From Diphasiastrum complanatum (taxonomy: Eukaryota; Streptophyta; Lycopodiopsida; Lycopodiales; Lycopodiaceae), in assembly GCA_029204225.1 (NCBI GenBank), contig CM055092.1, forward strand, positions 77,254,669 to 77,318,668: DNA of 64,000 nucleotides, in the 5' to 3' direction. The position numbers were made by a program, and so were the translations under genes. The notes beneath the pieces are model-generated. The model was not told the DNA's origin, made no database searches, and saw nothing but the letters and a program-made list of their open reading frames with translations. Below are positions 1 to 13,000 of the stretch, one piece after another. Every line of letters begins with the position of its first letter. The first letter of the stretch is position 1.

Positions 1-205
1 TTTTATTGAAGAATGGAAAAGAGTTGTGCTACTTGTTGACTAAAGGATTACAAGAATTAGTAAATTGCATGGATGACAGGAAACCTAAGGTTTATCTCAT
101 GGCACACTTAATTTTGTTACAATTCTTCACTAACAATCTTTGATTTAGGAAGCTACAAAACATGATATCGTTATCCTTAAAGGCCCTTGTAAGTGGATAG
201 TGCAC

Positions 206-429
206 CTTTTGGACTAAATATGGGGCTTTGCAAATGAACGAATTCAGTTATTTCATCCTTTCTGAGACTATTAAGTGCTTCTGCAGCTGCTTCTAGAGCA
301 GGTATAGCTTCTGTCAAAGCAAGCTCAGCTTCGTCTTTTTCTCTAGTGATTACTTCACTTTGGCGAGATAGGTCCATTTGTTTTTCTTGGGCTATGATTT
401 GCTTGGCTTGTACTTGAGCTGTATTCTTA
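206..429 (-). CDS. Dynein exon: stalk coiled coil 1, second part
   Basis: The exon begins KNTAQVQAKQIIAQEKQMDL, continues with SEVITREKDEAELALTEAI and PALEAAAEALNSLRKDEITE, and ends near VHLQSPIFSPK. The PALEAA-AL-L-K-DI-E string marks the distal end of coiled coil 1, just before the microtubule-binding tip. The acceptor TGACAG|TAAGAA fits the phase exactly. The donor AAAAG|GTGCAC is my choice among several and is less certain. The next exon lies beyond the left edge. Confidence 0.85.
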
Positions 430-953
430 CTGTCATAAATATACTTGATCAGAATCAACTCAGCTCCATTTCAAGGTTTTGCATTATAATAGCAGGGTGA
501 ATTACTATAAACTTGGATGTTAACTTTCATGATTCTGAGAATTTACCTGATTACCTCCAGGAGCTGATTGCATTCATTGGTCTTAGCATCTACAATGACC
601 TTTGCATCTGCAAGTGTAACCTAGATTGACATTGTACTTTCAACAAATGATTAGCCATGATCTGAAATAAACTATCTTATGTAACATGATTAAGAGTCAT
701 CTGCAGAGTATTGAGTTGCCAGTAGCACATAGAAATAGCCAATGCGGCATGCTACGACTTCAGGGGTATAGAAGTTTCTACCACATTCTATGGCAAGATT
801 CAAAGTACTTCCAACTCAATGTAAAAGGTAACATTTTTGCTTGGAGAAATGGCTCTTGAAGCAACTACTGGTCTCTTACACCTTCCCCTCTCTCACCTCA
901 CTAAAAAGTACAAAACAAAAGCAATTAACTAGCAAGCATTAGGAAATGGAAAA

Positions 954-1035
<82 letters not shown>

Positions 1036-4000
1036 GGATGTTTGGGTCATCAAACGGGCATAATTTCCTCCTCCCGTATGAACATGATTGCATGTACTGT
1101 TAGAGCCTACAGATCCCTGATAATACTATTGCTGATTCACTGATTCATGATTCATTGATTCACAGGGACGGGCTTCATCAAACTGTCATGCCTGTGTTAC
1201 GTGGAGGCCTTTTGCAAAATATCAGAGCCGTGGATATCTAGACCCGGAACGCCCTATGCATCATATCTACTGCTGATGCACTGATCAGACATGCACTGAT
1301 TGGGAACCATACTGAACCATCTAAAATCAAAACAACCTAACCTGAACCATAGCAACTCACAACAAACCATCAGAAATAACCATATTGAACCACTTGAAAT
1401 CAGTACGAGAAGCATAGGTATCCATTCCCTTTGATAGCAAGTTCTGCTTTGCATTAAGGCTGTTAGTTGATCCGTGATGTTAGTTGATCCGTGATAGGTT
1501 GTTCAAGGCTTGCTCACACATGTTGGAAATCACAGAATTGCTCAACATGTTGGAAATCACAGAAGGGCATTCCTTCCTCATCCACTTTATCGATCTCAGA
1601 TCCACTCATGATCCCTGAAAGGCCACTTTCTCTCAGTATAAGATTCACCTTCCAGCTCTAGGTTGAGTTATTGAGTTCTTCCAACTTTTTGACAGTTTTG
1701 AGATTATTAAAATTGATTACCTGTGATACCATGTCTTCCGCATGTATTAGAACATGGTATCAGGGTGCTTAAATTTTTTTTTTGTTATAGCATTTTGGAA
1801 CAACATTCCGAAACAGCCGTTTCGTAAATCTACCCTCCCGGAACTCGTTCTGGTGCATGCATGGATTATTCTATGTTGCTTGCTTGTACTCTACAACATA
1901 GGTATCTTGAATCGTAGTTGCCATTTTAGTCTTGTTTTTTTTCTTGTCCTCATGTTTTCCATTTCGCTATCCCTCTTATGTCATTGCCTCTTGTTTCTTA
2001 TGATTTTCCCGTGTCCAATCTTGTTCCTTCATTTCGTCCTCCTATTGTTCCTCATAATGTTGTTCTTAAGTGGTATTCTTTGCAAGAAATGAATGAAATC
2101 CGTTCTAAGAACCTTAGATGTGATTGTCGTAGCTTGATCATATTAATCTTATTTGCCCACACTTCCAGTCAACTACTACGTTACAGGTCCATAAGGTAAT
2201 TGATACAGATGATAATGGTCTCCTTCATGTCATAATGCTTTTACTACTCTTCAAACTTTTCTTGCTATTGCTCATGTTCTCGCTGTACTTGATTTTAGAA
2301 AGTGATCTGTTGTTAAGACGAATGCTAGTACTATAGGTGTTGCTCTTCTTCACCAGGATTCTAATGTTGTCGCTTATGAGTCCCATCGCTTCCGTAGGTG
2401 TTGGAGCTCTTCTTCACCAGGATTCTACTGTTGTCGCTTATGAGTCCCGTCGCTTCCATTCTTATATACCAGGATTCTACTGTTGTCGCTTATGAGTCCC
2501 GTCGCTTCCATTCTTATAAGACCAGGTATTCCAATCGCGAGAAAGAGTTATTAGCCATTATTCATGCCCTTACTAAGTGGCGTCATTATCTTCAACCCAT
2601 GCTTTTTGATTTATACATTGATCAATAATCTTTACGTTATCTTGAGACTTAAAAACATATTAGCGATCACCAACTTTGTTGGATGTAGTTCTTCCAGCTT
2701 TTTCATTACCACTTGCACTATCGTCCTAGTAACTGCAATGCGAATGTCGATGCTTTATCATGTTTATCTGCTCTTCTATGCACCCTCACTACTATTTTTC
2801 CTAATTGGTTTGATCATCTTATGATTGCATATTGTACTTGACCTAGTTTCACGATGCCTAATCTATTCCTCAGCCACCTCCTATTCGCCATTAAGTTTAT
2901 TCTTGTAGATTATTGGTTATACCACTATGGGGCACTTTGTGTTGCTCATTATTCTCACATTGGTGGTCACTATGGTATTCAAAAGTCTTTTGTTTGGTTG
3001 AAGCCTTAACTTTATTGGCCTGATATGAAGTTTGATCTAGTCATCATACATCATTGTACTTTTTGTGCTCATAGTAAGTACTCTTGCGCTAAAACTCCTG
3101 GAATAAGTGAAGTGTTTCTATATCTCTGACGAGATCATATCATTGCAGGTCAATGTGCTGAGAACAGTTTTGCAGCTATATCTAGCTCACAAAAGTACCT
3201 GTATGAATGGTATTCTAGAGAGGTGAAATCTGCAGGTCAGTTGGTAGTGATATTAGAAAAGCTACTTAATTTGAAGTATTCGATAAACAGTTGGATAAGG
3301 AGCATTTGCAATAGGTTTGCACTGTTCCTAGAAAACGATCCATAATTTAGAAGGATCTTTTATTCATCTGGTGGCATTCATTTAGAAGTTGCGGACCGAT
3401 GTAGACAGGACCAAAATGAAAGGGAACACTCCATCAATGCATACTTTTGAGTTATAGTCAACTGATGACAATCCAACATTTCCTTTATGTACTGAGAAAA
3501 AAATATTCCAGATATGAGGCTTTTGGTTACAGAACAATGTCATGGCCTAAAGAAATGCCATAGCATTGTTTTTGTCCTTTAGCGCAGAAAACATCTAATG
3601 TCTGCAACTATCAGGTCATCCTGCAGATTCATGTGGTGAATGTAGGAAACACAGACATAAAGGAACTGTAAGCCAATTTCACTATCTAGCTTGTTGTAAC
3701 AGTGTTTGTGCTACTATAGCTTTTGTTCTTGGCTTCATATCATTACCCCAATCTGTTAAACATTAGAGACATGCTCCTTCTTGACTGTCATGTCTGCTTA
3801 ATTTTTCCAGTTTTTCTCACTATTGTTTTAGCTACTTAAAGAAGAATGTCACTATCAAAATCTTGGATGACATCTGTTATGGTGCGCTCTTTGTTAGGGC
3901 CATTATATGGAAGAAAGAAAAGAGCTTTAGAAAGAAGATGCAAATAATTACTGGATGGCAATGACACTTATATCTTCTACTGTTAGATTCAACTTTGTGA

Positions 4001-7000
4001 GATTTCATTGCAGGAGTCCATGCAGGGAAAAATTTCTGCAGCTTCTAGAGAAGTGAAATCTGCATGTTAATCAATATTGATGTTACAGTAACTATTCGAT
4101 TTAAAGTTTTCCAATATAAAGTTTGATAAGGAGCAGTAATAATCAATTCTCTGCTGTTCCTAGAAACAAGATCCTAATTTAGAAGGATCATTGATTGATC
4201 TGGTGGTAATTATTTTAGGAGTAGACTGATGTAGTCATGACCAAAATAAAAGAAAATACTCCATCACACAGGTCAAGCGTGTACTTTTGAGTTGTATTTC
4301 TTACGTGAAAATATCTCATTTGAGACTTTGTAGAATTTGGATCATGAAATGCTCTCAAGTGGCCTCAAAAAGTGTCATAGGAATATTTTCCCCTTTTTAG
4401 GACAGAAGACATTCTAACATAGACAATTATCAAGACACCTTGCAGGATTAGCGTGGTTAATTCAGGAATAATACACATACAGTTCCTGCTGTGGAGCAGA
4501 TTGGAATAATCGTGTAGTACAACAGTGCTAAATTAGTACCTGCATTTCTGAAACCTCCCTTTTAGCCTGGATGAGCTTCTGAAGACCTCCATTCAACCAT
4601 GTTGCTACCTCAGTGTTGTTCACTCTGTTTTTGTGGAGGGATGTCCGATAGTTCATAATGAAATCAAGAAAATTCTTTGGTGTCACATAGTTGTGGCGGC
4701 GCATCTTTTGTTCAAATTCTGCACTTACCACGCCAACAGACTGATGTACCTTAACCACATGTTCCAAAATTGCAGGACGCAAGTCCCCAGGAAGATCGAC
4801 TTCGGCCAAGAACACTGATGCAACTGAATGTAAAGCCTCTTCCGGCCATGGCGTCAGCCAGTTGATAACACAATTATTCACCTTAAGCACAAGACACAAA
4901 TTTTAGTGGAATGTGCAAAAATATATGGATTAGGATGATTATTCTTGTGTCAGAGAACTGGTATACTTCATGAAGATGGAGAAGAAGCACTTCATTTAAA
5001 GTGAGCACCCACTTGGCTTTACTCTGGTCACTTTTATCAAGAAAGTGAATAAAAGCAGCAAAACAGAAAAACAATAGATCAATAGGCAATGAAGGAAAAC
5101 TCTAATTGGTTCATAGCACCTTGCAACTTTACATATGATCTTGTTAAGTGTCTTAATTCACCATATGCTAGACATCCGGGCTTGCATAGAACTCTTGTAG
5201 TATCGAGGAATTTTTTATTAGCAGAAAATGAAAACCTTTGTGGAGGGTTATGTACTCAATTGCAAACAGTACCAACTAAATAAAGCAGAACACCAAAGAG
5301 TAGGTGGACTGTTGCAGCTCGTGGAAATTTCCAATCAGAAGTGGAAAAATATCATATTTACTTCTTTTCGGTTGGTCTTCTAAGGACTCAAATAGATAAT
5401 GATGCAATTTGATTAGAGGTTGATTGCCTAAAACCAATTTGGTTACCGTTACTCTTGTAAAGGTGATAGCTATAGGTTTTAATGTAGCTCATATGTTTAT
5501 AGAGAAGTTGATTAAACGTTATATATTACCATCTGATGTGGCGAATGACAATGCTGGTGGTCAATTGACATGACACTTCTAGTTGAATATATTCCATATG
5601 TTGGATCTCTCTCTCAATGATTGCATTATACACACTAAAACATAACGAAATTGTTGAAAGGAGGAACATGATGTTTATGACATGGCTCAAGCAATGATTT
5701 GTGAAGAAAGCTTGGGCTATGGGTTTCGAGGAGAGGCTCTAAAAAGAGCAATTCACATCATCAATTGTCCATGTCGAGCAGTAGGCCACGAGACCTTGGA
5801 GGAGATGTGGCTAGTAGAAACCTGACATTTCTCACTCCCAAAACTTTGGTTGTAAGAAGTTTACACACATGTTAGATGAAAAGTGTAGCTGGATGCCAAA
5901 AGCAGCTAATGCCTAGTCAATGTTTAAGCTAACAATTGCGAAGCATATAGGTTGCTTGCTTTAACCAGCTTAGAATCTGTAATAAGTAGACATCTTATGC
6001 TTGAAGAAATGGGTGAGGGCATGTGTGTCTTGGAAGGGAAATATTAGTGTAGGGTAGACAAACGGCTTGAGAGATGGAAGCTTTCTCAAATGAAGAACGG
6101 GGAGAAATCTAGGAAAAACTCTAGAATTCTATGTCAATTTTCTCATCCTTATAAGCAACTCAACATAACAAATGGAGAACATGAAGTAGAGTATGGGCTT
6201 GAACTTCAAGATGAAGGACTTAGGTGAATTTCACTATTTTCTTAGGATTACAAAAATTTCAAGGAAAAGAAATAACTTATGGCAACGGTGGTAAAAATTT
6301 TAACGCTCAATTGCAAACTAGCCCGACATGTAAGGAAGAGTGAGTTCAAATATATGAAGTAAAATATAGGTCATTCTTCCAAACCCTTATCTATGAAATG
6401 GTGTTTACAAGACCTGACATAGGACTTTTGATTGGGTGTTTTGAGTCAATTCTTTAGTGATATATGAAGTGGACATTAATTGGATGTTAATTAGCCACCA
6501 TGAAAGTTTTGAAATATTTGCATGGGAGCATAAATTTTGGTATTCGCTACAAAGGCAATGTAGGAATGGTAAAAATAGTGAGACACTCAGATGCACATTT
6601 GGCTAGAGATGTTAGTTATGGACTCGGCTCATTACATTCGCCGCATCCGTTCTTTTATTCTTTGATTCTTTATTATGCTTAAGCAGGCCTATGGGCCCTT
6701 TTTATTCAAGTACTGGCCTTGGGCCCTATTTGGTCACATTTTTAGGACTTGATCATATTGATTTGGAGTGGGGGTTCCTATTGGGGGGGCGCACTATTTA
6801 CCCTCCAAATCTTCTGCCTCCTCTACTTTTGAATGCCTACTTTGGGGTTTCATCGGTGGGGTATATATAGGGCAACATTGTAGTCTTTTATGCAGCTGAT
6901 GATGATTGCTCTTCTTTAGCCTCATTAAATATTCTCTCTTTCATGCTTTCTAGACTAAGTCTTGCTTTCTATCATAGCTAGTGAATCTTAGCTTGTAACT

Positions 7001-10000
7001 AGGTATCATAGCACTTTCTTGGCTAGTTGGTGCTCACTTTGGAGGATAAATGTTTGCAGGAGAAGATTGCTTGTGGCTGGCGCCCTACCTTTTATGCTTG
7101 GATCTTGGCTAGCGCCCACTTTTTCTGACACTTTTCTACCTTGTGCTGGCTGGTGCCACCCTGCTGCCTGCTGCTTGTGCGTAGAAAGAGAGAGACATGC
7201 TGTAGAGAGAGAATGTCCACCCTGCTGCCTGTGAATAGAGAGAGAGAGACAGACTTCCTACATTTGCATGGTTGAGGCTGGCGCCCACCTTTTTCCTCAT
7301 TTTTTATGGCTGGCGCCCTGTTCTCCTACTATAATTGGTTGTTTTTGACAAGTTTTTGGTGGCTGGCTACGTCTTGACATACCTCTTTTTGGCCGGCGAC
7401 CACTGTCTTCTGCATTTTCAGCCTATTCTTCTTCATTCCTAGCTTGTTTTGACAGGATTTTGGTAGCTAGTTGGCACCTATATTGGCTTCAAAATCAACT
7501 TTCCACCTATCTTGTTGGCACTACCGTTGTGGACGACGGATCGCCCACCCAGGTACTTTGCTTGACTAAGTTGAGGTGACGACGAACGTCCTCTCCCTCA
7601 AGTTTTGTCTTTTCCTTATCACCTATGGCTACTTCTTCAGCGGACGATCCACCACAAGTTCTTGAGACGATCGTTTTACGCACATTGATGCTCACATGGA
7701 TTGTCTTGAGAGTCGTATCGATCGTGTCCTTTCTAACCTTGAGACCGTTTTGCCTCGTAGGGATACCACACTGCCGGAGACCCTCCATGGTCCCTTCTTC
7801 CCCATACTAAGTCCGACTATTACCTCTCCCTCTTCATCTTTAAGAGGTTCTTTTGGTAGTACGTTTGGTCAGTCTTCATATGGTGGCAGTATTTTTGGTT
7901 CTCCTTATGGGTCTCCCGCACCACCACCCCCCCTGAGTATCGCTAGGTTTTCCCTCCCCTACTTATCATGGAGGTCATGAGCCACATTTTGCTTGTGATT
8001 TTCGTGATCACATGCAGCTTACCACTTACTTTGGCTCGTCTGACGGGAACATTTTGGAGAATTGGGTCTCTAAATTAGAGACCTCTTTTCTTATGTATCC
8101 CAAGACTGAAACCCACCAAAAGGACTGTGACTAGGAACAATAAGGCCCTGATCTAGTAAAGCAGTAATCTGAAGCTCAACCTCATCACGCTCAGACTTAG
8201 ACATACGGTAAGGAGGCCGGGAGGGAGGAGCAGAACCAGGACGCAAATCAATATGGTGGTTCACATCACGTAATGGTGATAGCGTTGTAGGTTCTGAAAA
8301 GACAAATGCATACTGATGTAATAAGTCAGAGATCACCTGAGGAACAGCTGCTGGAGGAGAGGTAGTCACTGGAGAATCTGCTGCAGCACGCTGAACACAT
8401 AATAAAGCTGCACAATGAGCCTTAGGTAGGCTGCGGATAAACTGCTTTCCACTGATCAGTTGGAAATCTGCCTGAGAATCAATACCAGCAAGTGAGTGGG
8501 TCACTGCATCATGAACAAATGTCAATGTCTGCTGAGCCAAGTCCAAAGTAACCGCTCCCAATGAAGCAAACCAATCAGCACCAAGGATAAGGTCATAGCG
8601 CTCCAGAGGAATGATATAAAGATCTGCCTGTCCAGAAAAATCACCAATGCGGTAGGATAATCCCTGAAACATCTGAGAACTAGGAAATGAGTGAGAACTG
8701 GCAACCTCGACTGTGAGAGGCTGTGGAGCAGGAATAGGTGAAGCACGTATCCGGCTGAGAACATAACTGCTGATAAAGGAATGAGTGCTGCCGGTATCAA
8801 CTAAAGCAATATACTCACGACCAGTAATGCGCACACGTAGCCGAATGGAGCGAGGACCGGGGCACCCTGTCCAGGTAGCATAAGCAAGCTGAGCATGGCA
8901 AGTAGCAGGAAGTAAATCAGTAGAAGGCTCAGGAGATAGATCAGGCTCATCAGATATATGAATGTAGATATCGGACTCATCTGGGGTAGTGCCCTCATGG
9001 TAGAAAATAGCAGTAGAAGTAGGCAGGGGCTGGCGGCAATCACGGGCAATGTGGTCAGGACTCTTATAATGAAAGCAAAGATGCTTCTGCTGAATGTTAG
9101 CGAACTCTGCAGACGTGTAACGTCGGACAAAAGCAAGACGAGGAGGCGGAGGGCGACGAGCTGGAGAAGTAAGAGAAGAGGTCCGGACGACAGTGGATGG
9201 GGCAGATGGGGCCGGAGATGGTAGAGGTGAAAGAGATGGACGGGGTCGGGAAAAGCGAAAGGGAGCAGGATCAGGGTACTTATGCTGTAAAGTACTAGCA
9301 AGGGACATGGCCTCAACAAGTGTGGGTGGACGGAAAGAAGAGACATCGTATCGTAGAGCACCACGAAGTCTAGCAATGTAGCGAGAAATAAGCTCGGTGG
9401 GCTGAAGATCTGTAAAGAGGTAGGAAAGGTCCATAAACTGATTTGTATAGGAAGAAAGATCACCAGTCTGAGTATATCACGCTGGCGGCTCAGCCACTGA
9501 GGGTCAATCATAGCATGACGAAGATCACGACGAAAGGTAGGCCATAACTGGAGACCGTCCCGATCAGGGTCAAGTCGGTAGACCCGCCACCAAGTGGCAG
9601 CACGTCCATCTAAATGTAAGGCGGCTAATTGGATCTTCTGAGGATCAGTCTTAGGGCAAATCTGAAAAGAAGTATCAAGCTTTGCAAACCAATTCTCTAA
9701 CAAGTTCCCGTCACAGGAACCAGAATAGGTGGCAAGCTATACCCGATCACGAAAATCTCGAGCAAAATGTGGCTCAGGAGCTAGATGTCGTGGAAAATGT
9801 GACTCAGGAGCTGTAGGACGTGGAAAACCGGGTGGTGGGTTAGGTGGAAAATGAGGCCCACCGCCAAAGGAAGTAGACGAGGATGGAAGTCCAAATGGAG
9901 ACCCAAATGATGAATGAGCAGGGGCTTTGCCAGGTCCATGTGGCTGTAAGAAATCAATCTGTGACTGCATAGTGGCAAAGCCGGTCTGTAGAGTGGTAAA

Positions 10001-13000
10001 ACCGGTCACCATTTGGTCGAAACGACTACTGAGGAGAGTAAGAGAGTCACGCATATCAGCAAACTGTTCATCTAAAGGTCCGGAATGACTCGCAGGTGTA
10101 GTGGGTGAGCTAGCCATGAGGAAGAAAAAGTAAGTGAGAAAAGAAATGTGCTAAACAATTGAACGAACTGAAGGAGAGGACATAAGTCGTCACAACAGGC
10201 ACGCCAATGAAAAGACACAATAGAACTCGCGATGTAAGATGAACGGAAAGGACAACTAAGTAAGAAATACCTCGTAACCGCAACCGAAAGTGAGCTGAAA
10301 AATAGCAGCGATATGTCGAGGTACCGGGCAGCCTCCAAAAAAGATGCCAAGGGCCCGACAACGTGGAGTAAACGGTGGGTAAAAGTATGGGAAACAATAA
10401 TGGACTATGGGGCTGGAAAGGGAGCATCCAAGGAAAGGAAGTGATAACAAAAAGGAGGTATGGGCAACGAGGAAACAAGGCTGAAAAATCAGAGATCGCC
10501 CTTCAAGGGTAAAAAATAGTTTGCGATAAAGACGGGGAGCAATCCCGATGCGCGATGAAGTTGGGTGGGAGTGGCTTTCTAAGCATCTAGGCGTGTTTGT
10601 ATTGTCCGGGGTAGGGTTGCGTGCGAACACAGACAACAGTGTAGGAGGGTGAGCTGAAATTGAGGCGGATGTAGGGCGCCACTACATCCGCCAGCTATGG
10701 TGGAGTGTGGGCGTCCAAGAGAGGTAGTAAACGGCAAAAAAAAAAATTGGATCAAAAAGATGGGTTGGTAGGGCGCTAGGAGTGGCTGATGGAAGGGGCG
10801 AATAGGGGCAGCAAAAATAGGGGAGGAAAAAGGCTAAAAATGCAGCAGTAGGCAGCCAGCAAGAGGGCGCTAGAAATGGGCAGCAAGTGGGCGCCTGCCC
10901 TCCTCCGATCCGTCTTGAAAATCTGCAAGACAAGTGTGGAGAAATGCTGAAGATCCGGCTGAAAAATGGTGAAGATCCAAGCTGAAGATGGGCGCCCTCC
11001 TGTGAGAGAAAAATCTGCTCAATGGAGATGCTCAGGAAAGTGCTCTGATACCAAGTTATGAACGTAGCCACGGCTGATCTAGATTTAGTCTATGAAAGCA
11101 TCACATAAGCAAGACTTAACCCTAGAAAGCAGGAGAGAGAAAGCTTAAAGAGACTAAAGAAGGAGATCATATCATAAGCCAAGTAACAAATGACACAGAA
11201 TCCCTACTTATAGCCAAGAGGAAGCCCTAAAAGGAAGCTTCTAGTGGCTAGGGCCAAATTGAGAGGGAAAATAGTGCGCCCTCCAAGAAGGGCCCCACTC
11301 TCAGTAATATGACCAAATAACCAATATAGTGAATCATAGGGCCCAAGGCCAATAATATGGTCTAAATGTCAATAATAGGGCCCAAGGCCAACCATATAGT
11401 CTAAATGTCAAATAATGAATAAAAAAGGGCCCAAAGCCTGCCTATGCATAAAGTAAAGTAAATGTAAATGGACATGGCGAATGTAATGAGCTGAGTCCAT
11501 AACTGTGTGCCTGTCTAAAGAACTCTCTATAGATCTCATCATCCATCTCCTCCTGCGTGGGTGGTGCCTGAGGAGCAGCAGCTACATAGTCCACCAAGCA
11601 AGAGTCAGGGTTCACCTACAACCAAAAACAATACATTGTTGTCAGGCAGGTATTTTGCAATTCATTGCATATTTCGAAAGCAATTCAAATCGTCAAAGCA
11701 TAGCAAGAAACAAGAGGTAATATTGTGACTCACCTCGAGCATCTGGCCCTCTCCGCGTGTGCGCCTCAGCATACGGCCATTGGTGTTCACAAACACCAAC
11801 CGCCTACACTGCTCGATGGATAGCCTGTTCCTCTTCTGCGTGTGATACAAGGCCCAAGTGCTCCAATTTCGCTCACAAGCGGATGATGATGAACAATCCT
11901 GTGCAAGAACTCTCTCGGCCACTCGCCGCAGGTCACCTGTGCGCCCGTGGTAGCTCCACCATGTAACGGGCCTTAGCTGATCCTCCCTCAGCCGACACTA
12001 CTCTCCATCAAAAGGAAACTGAAAAATGTGATCAGCTGGCATGCAATGTTGCTGAGCATCGGACCTGTTGGCAAAAGAAACATGGCACGTGTAAGTCCCC
12101 TCGAATTCATAGACTAGCAATGAGTACACTACTGCAGTATTTAGACTACCAAGTGATTTCTCACACATACCTGGTCCGGGCCATACGAGCTCCGTGTACT
12201 CCACACATCCCCGATCGTCCAAATCCTAAGTAGAGCGCCACAAGGGGTGCAACACGTGGGCTACGACGTGGATGGGTCGGTGGAAGTAGTCCCATCTGGC
12301 CTCCCATATCTGCAAGATCTCCTCCCTCCTGCAGCAGACAAATTACAATAATCAATGCACTGTATCATAAAAGAAATGCAACAAAATTGAGTGAGAAACA
12401 ACAAACTAGACACTGAAGAGTCATACTTGTCCTCGGCCAAGGTCAACGTCTAAATCGCCTCGCCGATGAGGTCCATGAACTCGTAAATGAGACCGAGAGT
12501 GCACCCCTCACGGTCTACCAGGTGCAGCACAAGGAAAATGGGTTTCAGGAGCCCGACAATCTCCTGAGCGTGTGTCCAAAACTCATCAACAAACACAGTG
12601 GACTGAGTACCCGAAGGCCTCACTAGAAACCATCCGCCGCAATGCGTCCTTCACTACTATCAATCGCTCTAGCACCAAGAAGTAAAATGCAAAGTGTGTG
12701 GGTGCTGGCTTCTTCAGGTCCAGTGACGAGAAGGTGCGGAATAGGGTGGGAACATGCCTCTTCCTGGTGACAAAAGTGACCAGGCGCATGGCCATAGAAG
12801 TGATCTGCAACACAGACATCCAGTAAAAAGTTTAGACAATAGTTGAGATGTGTTTAGCAGCATGGAGTAAGTGTCAAGGAAGATAGCATAGCAAATGGAA
12901 AAAACTATACCTCTCTGATCCATAGAAATGCACACAGGTCATGGATGAGCAAGTCTATGCAGTGTGCAGCACAGGGTGTCCACACAATGCTGGGGTGCTC

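Larger units (their letters stand above)
8113..11504 (-). mobile_element. Minus-strand Ty3/gypsy element, 5' half
   Basis: On the minus strand: LTR (11,054-11,504), primer site (11,041-11,053), leader (10,118-11,040), then gag, protease and the beginning of reverse transcriptase, ending abruptly at about 8,113. It belongs to the same AGTTAT-type family as its host element. The LTR abuts the last visible hAT-like exon (11,505 onward), so this element had inserted into that transposase gene. The 3' half and the second LTR are missing. Confidence 0.85.

Noticed and set aside
946-1143. Open frame of alternating Arg-Glu codons over the GA tract
   Set aside because: It is the translation of a dinucleotide repeat, with no family match or gene context.
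10072-11071. Minus-strand open frames of 90-130 codons in the gypsy leader
   Set aside because: They lie between primer site and gag, have no recognisable domain and overlap each other in different frames.
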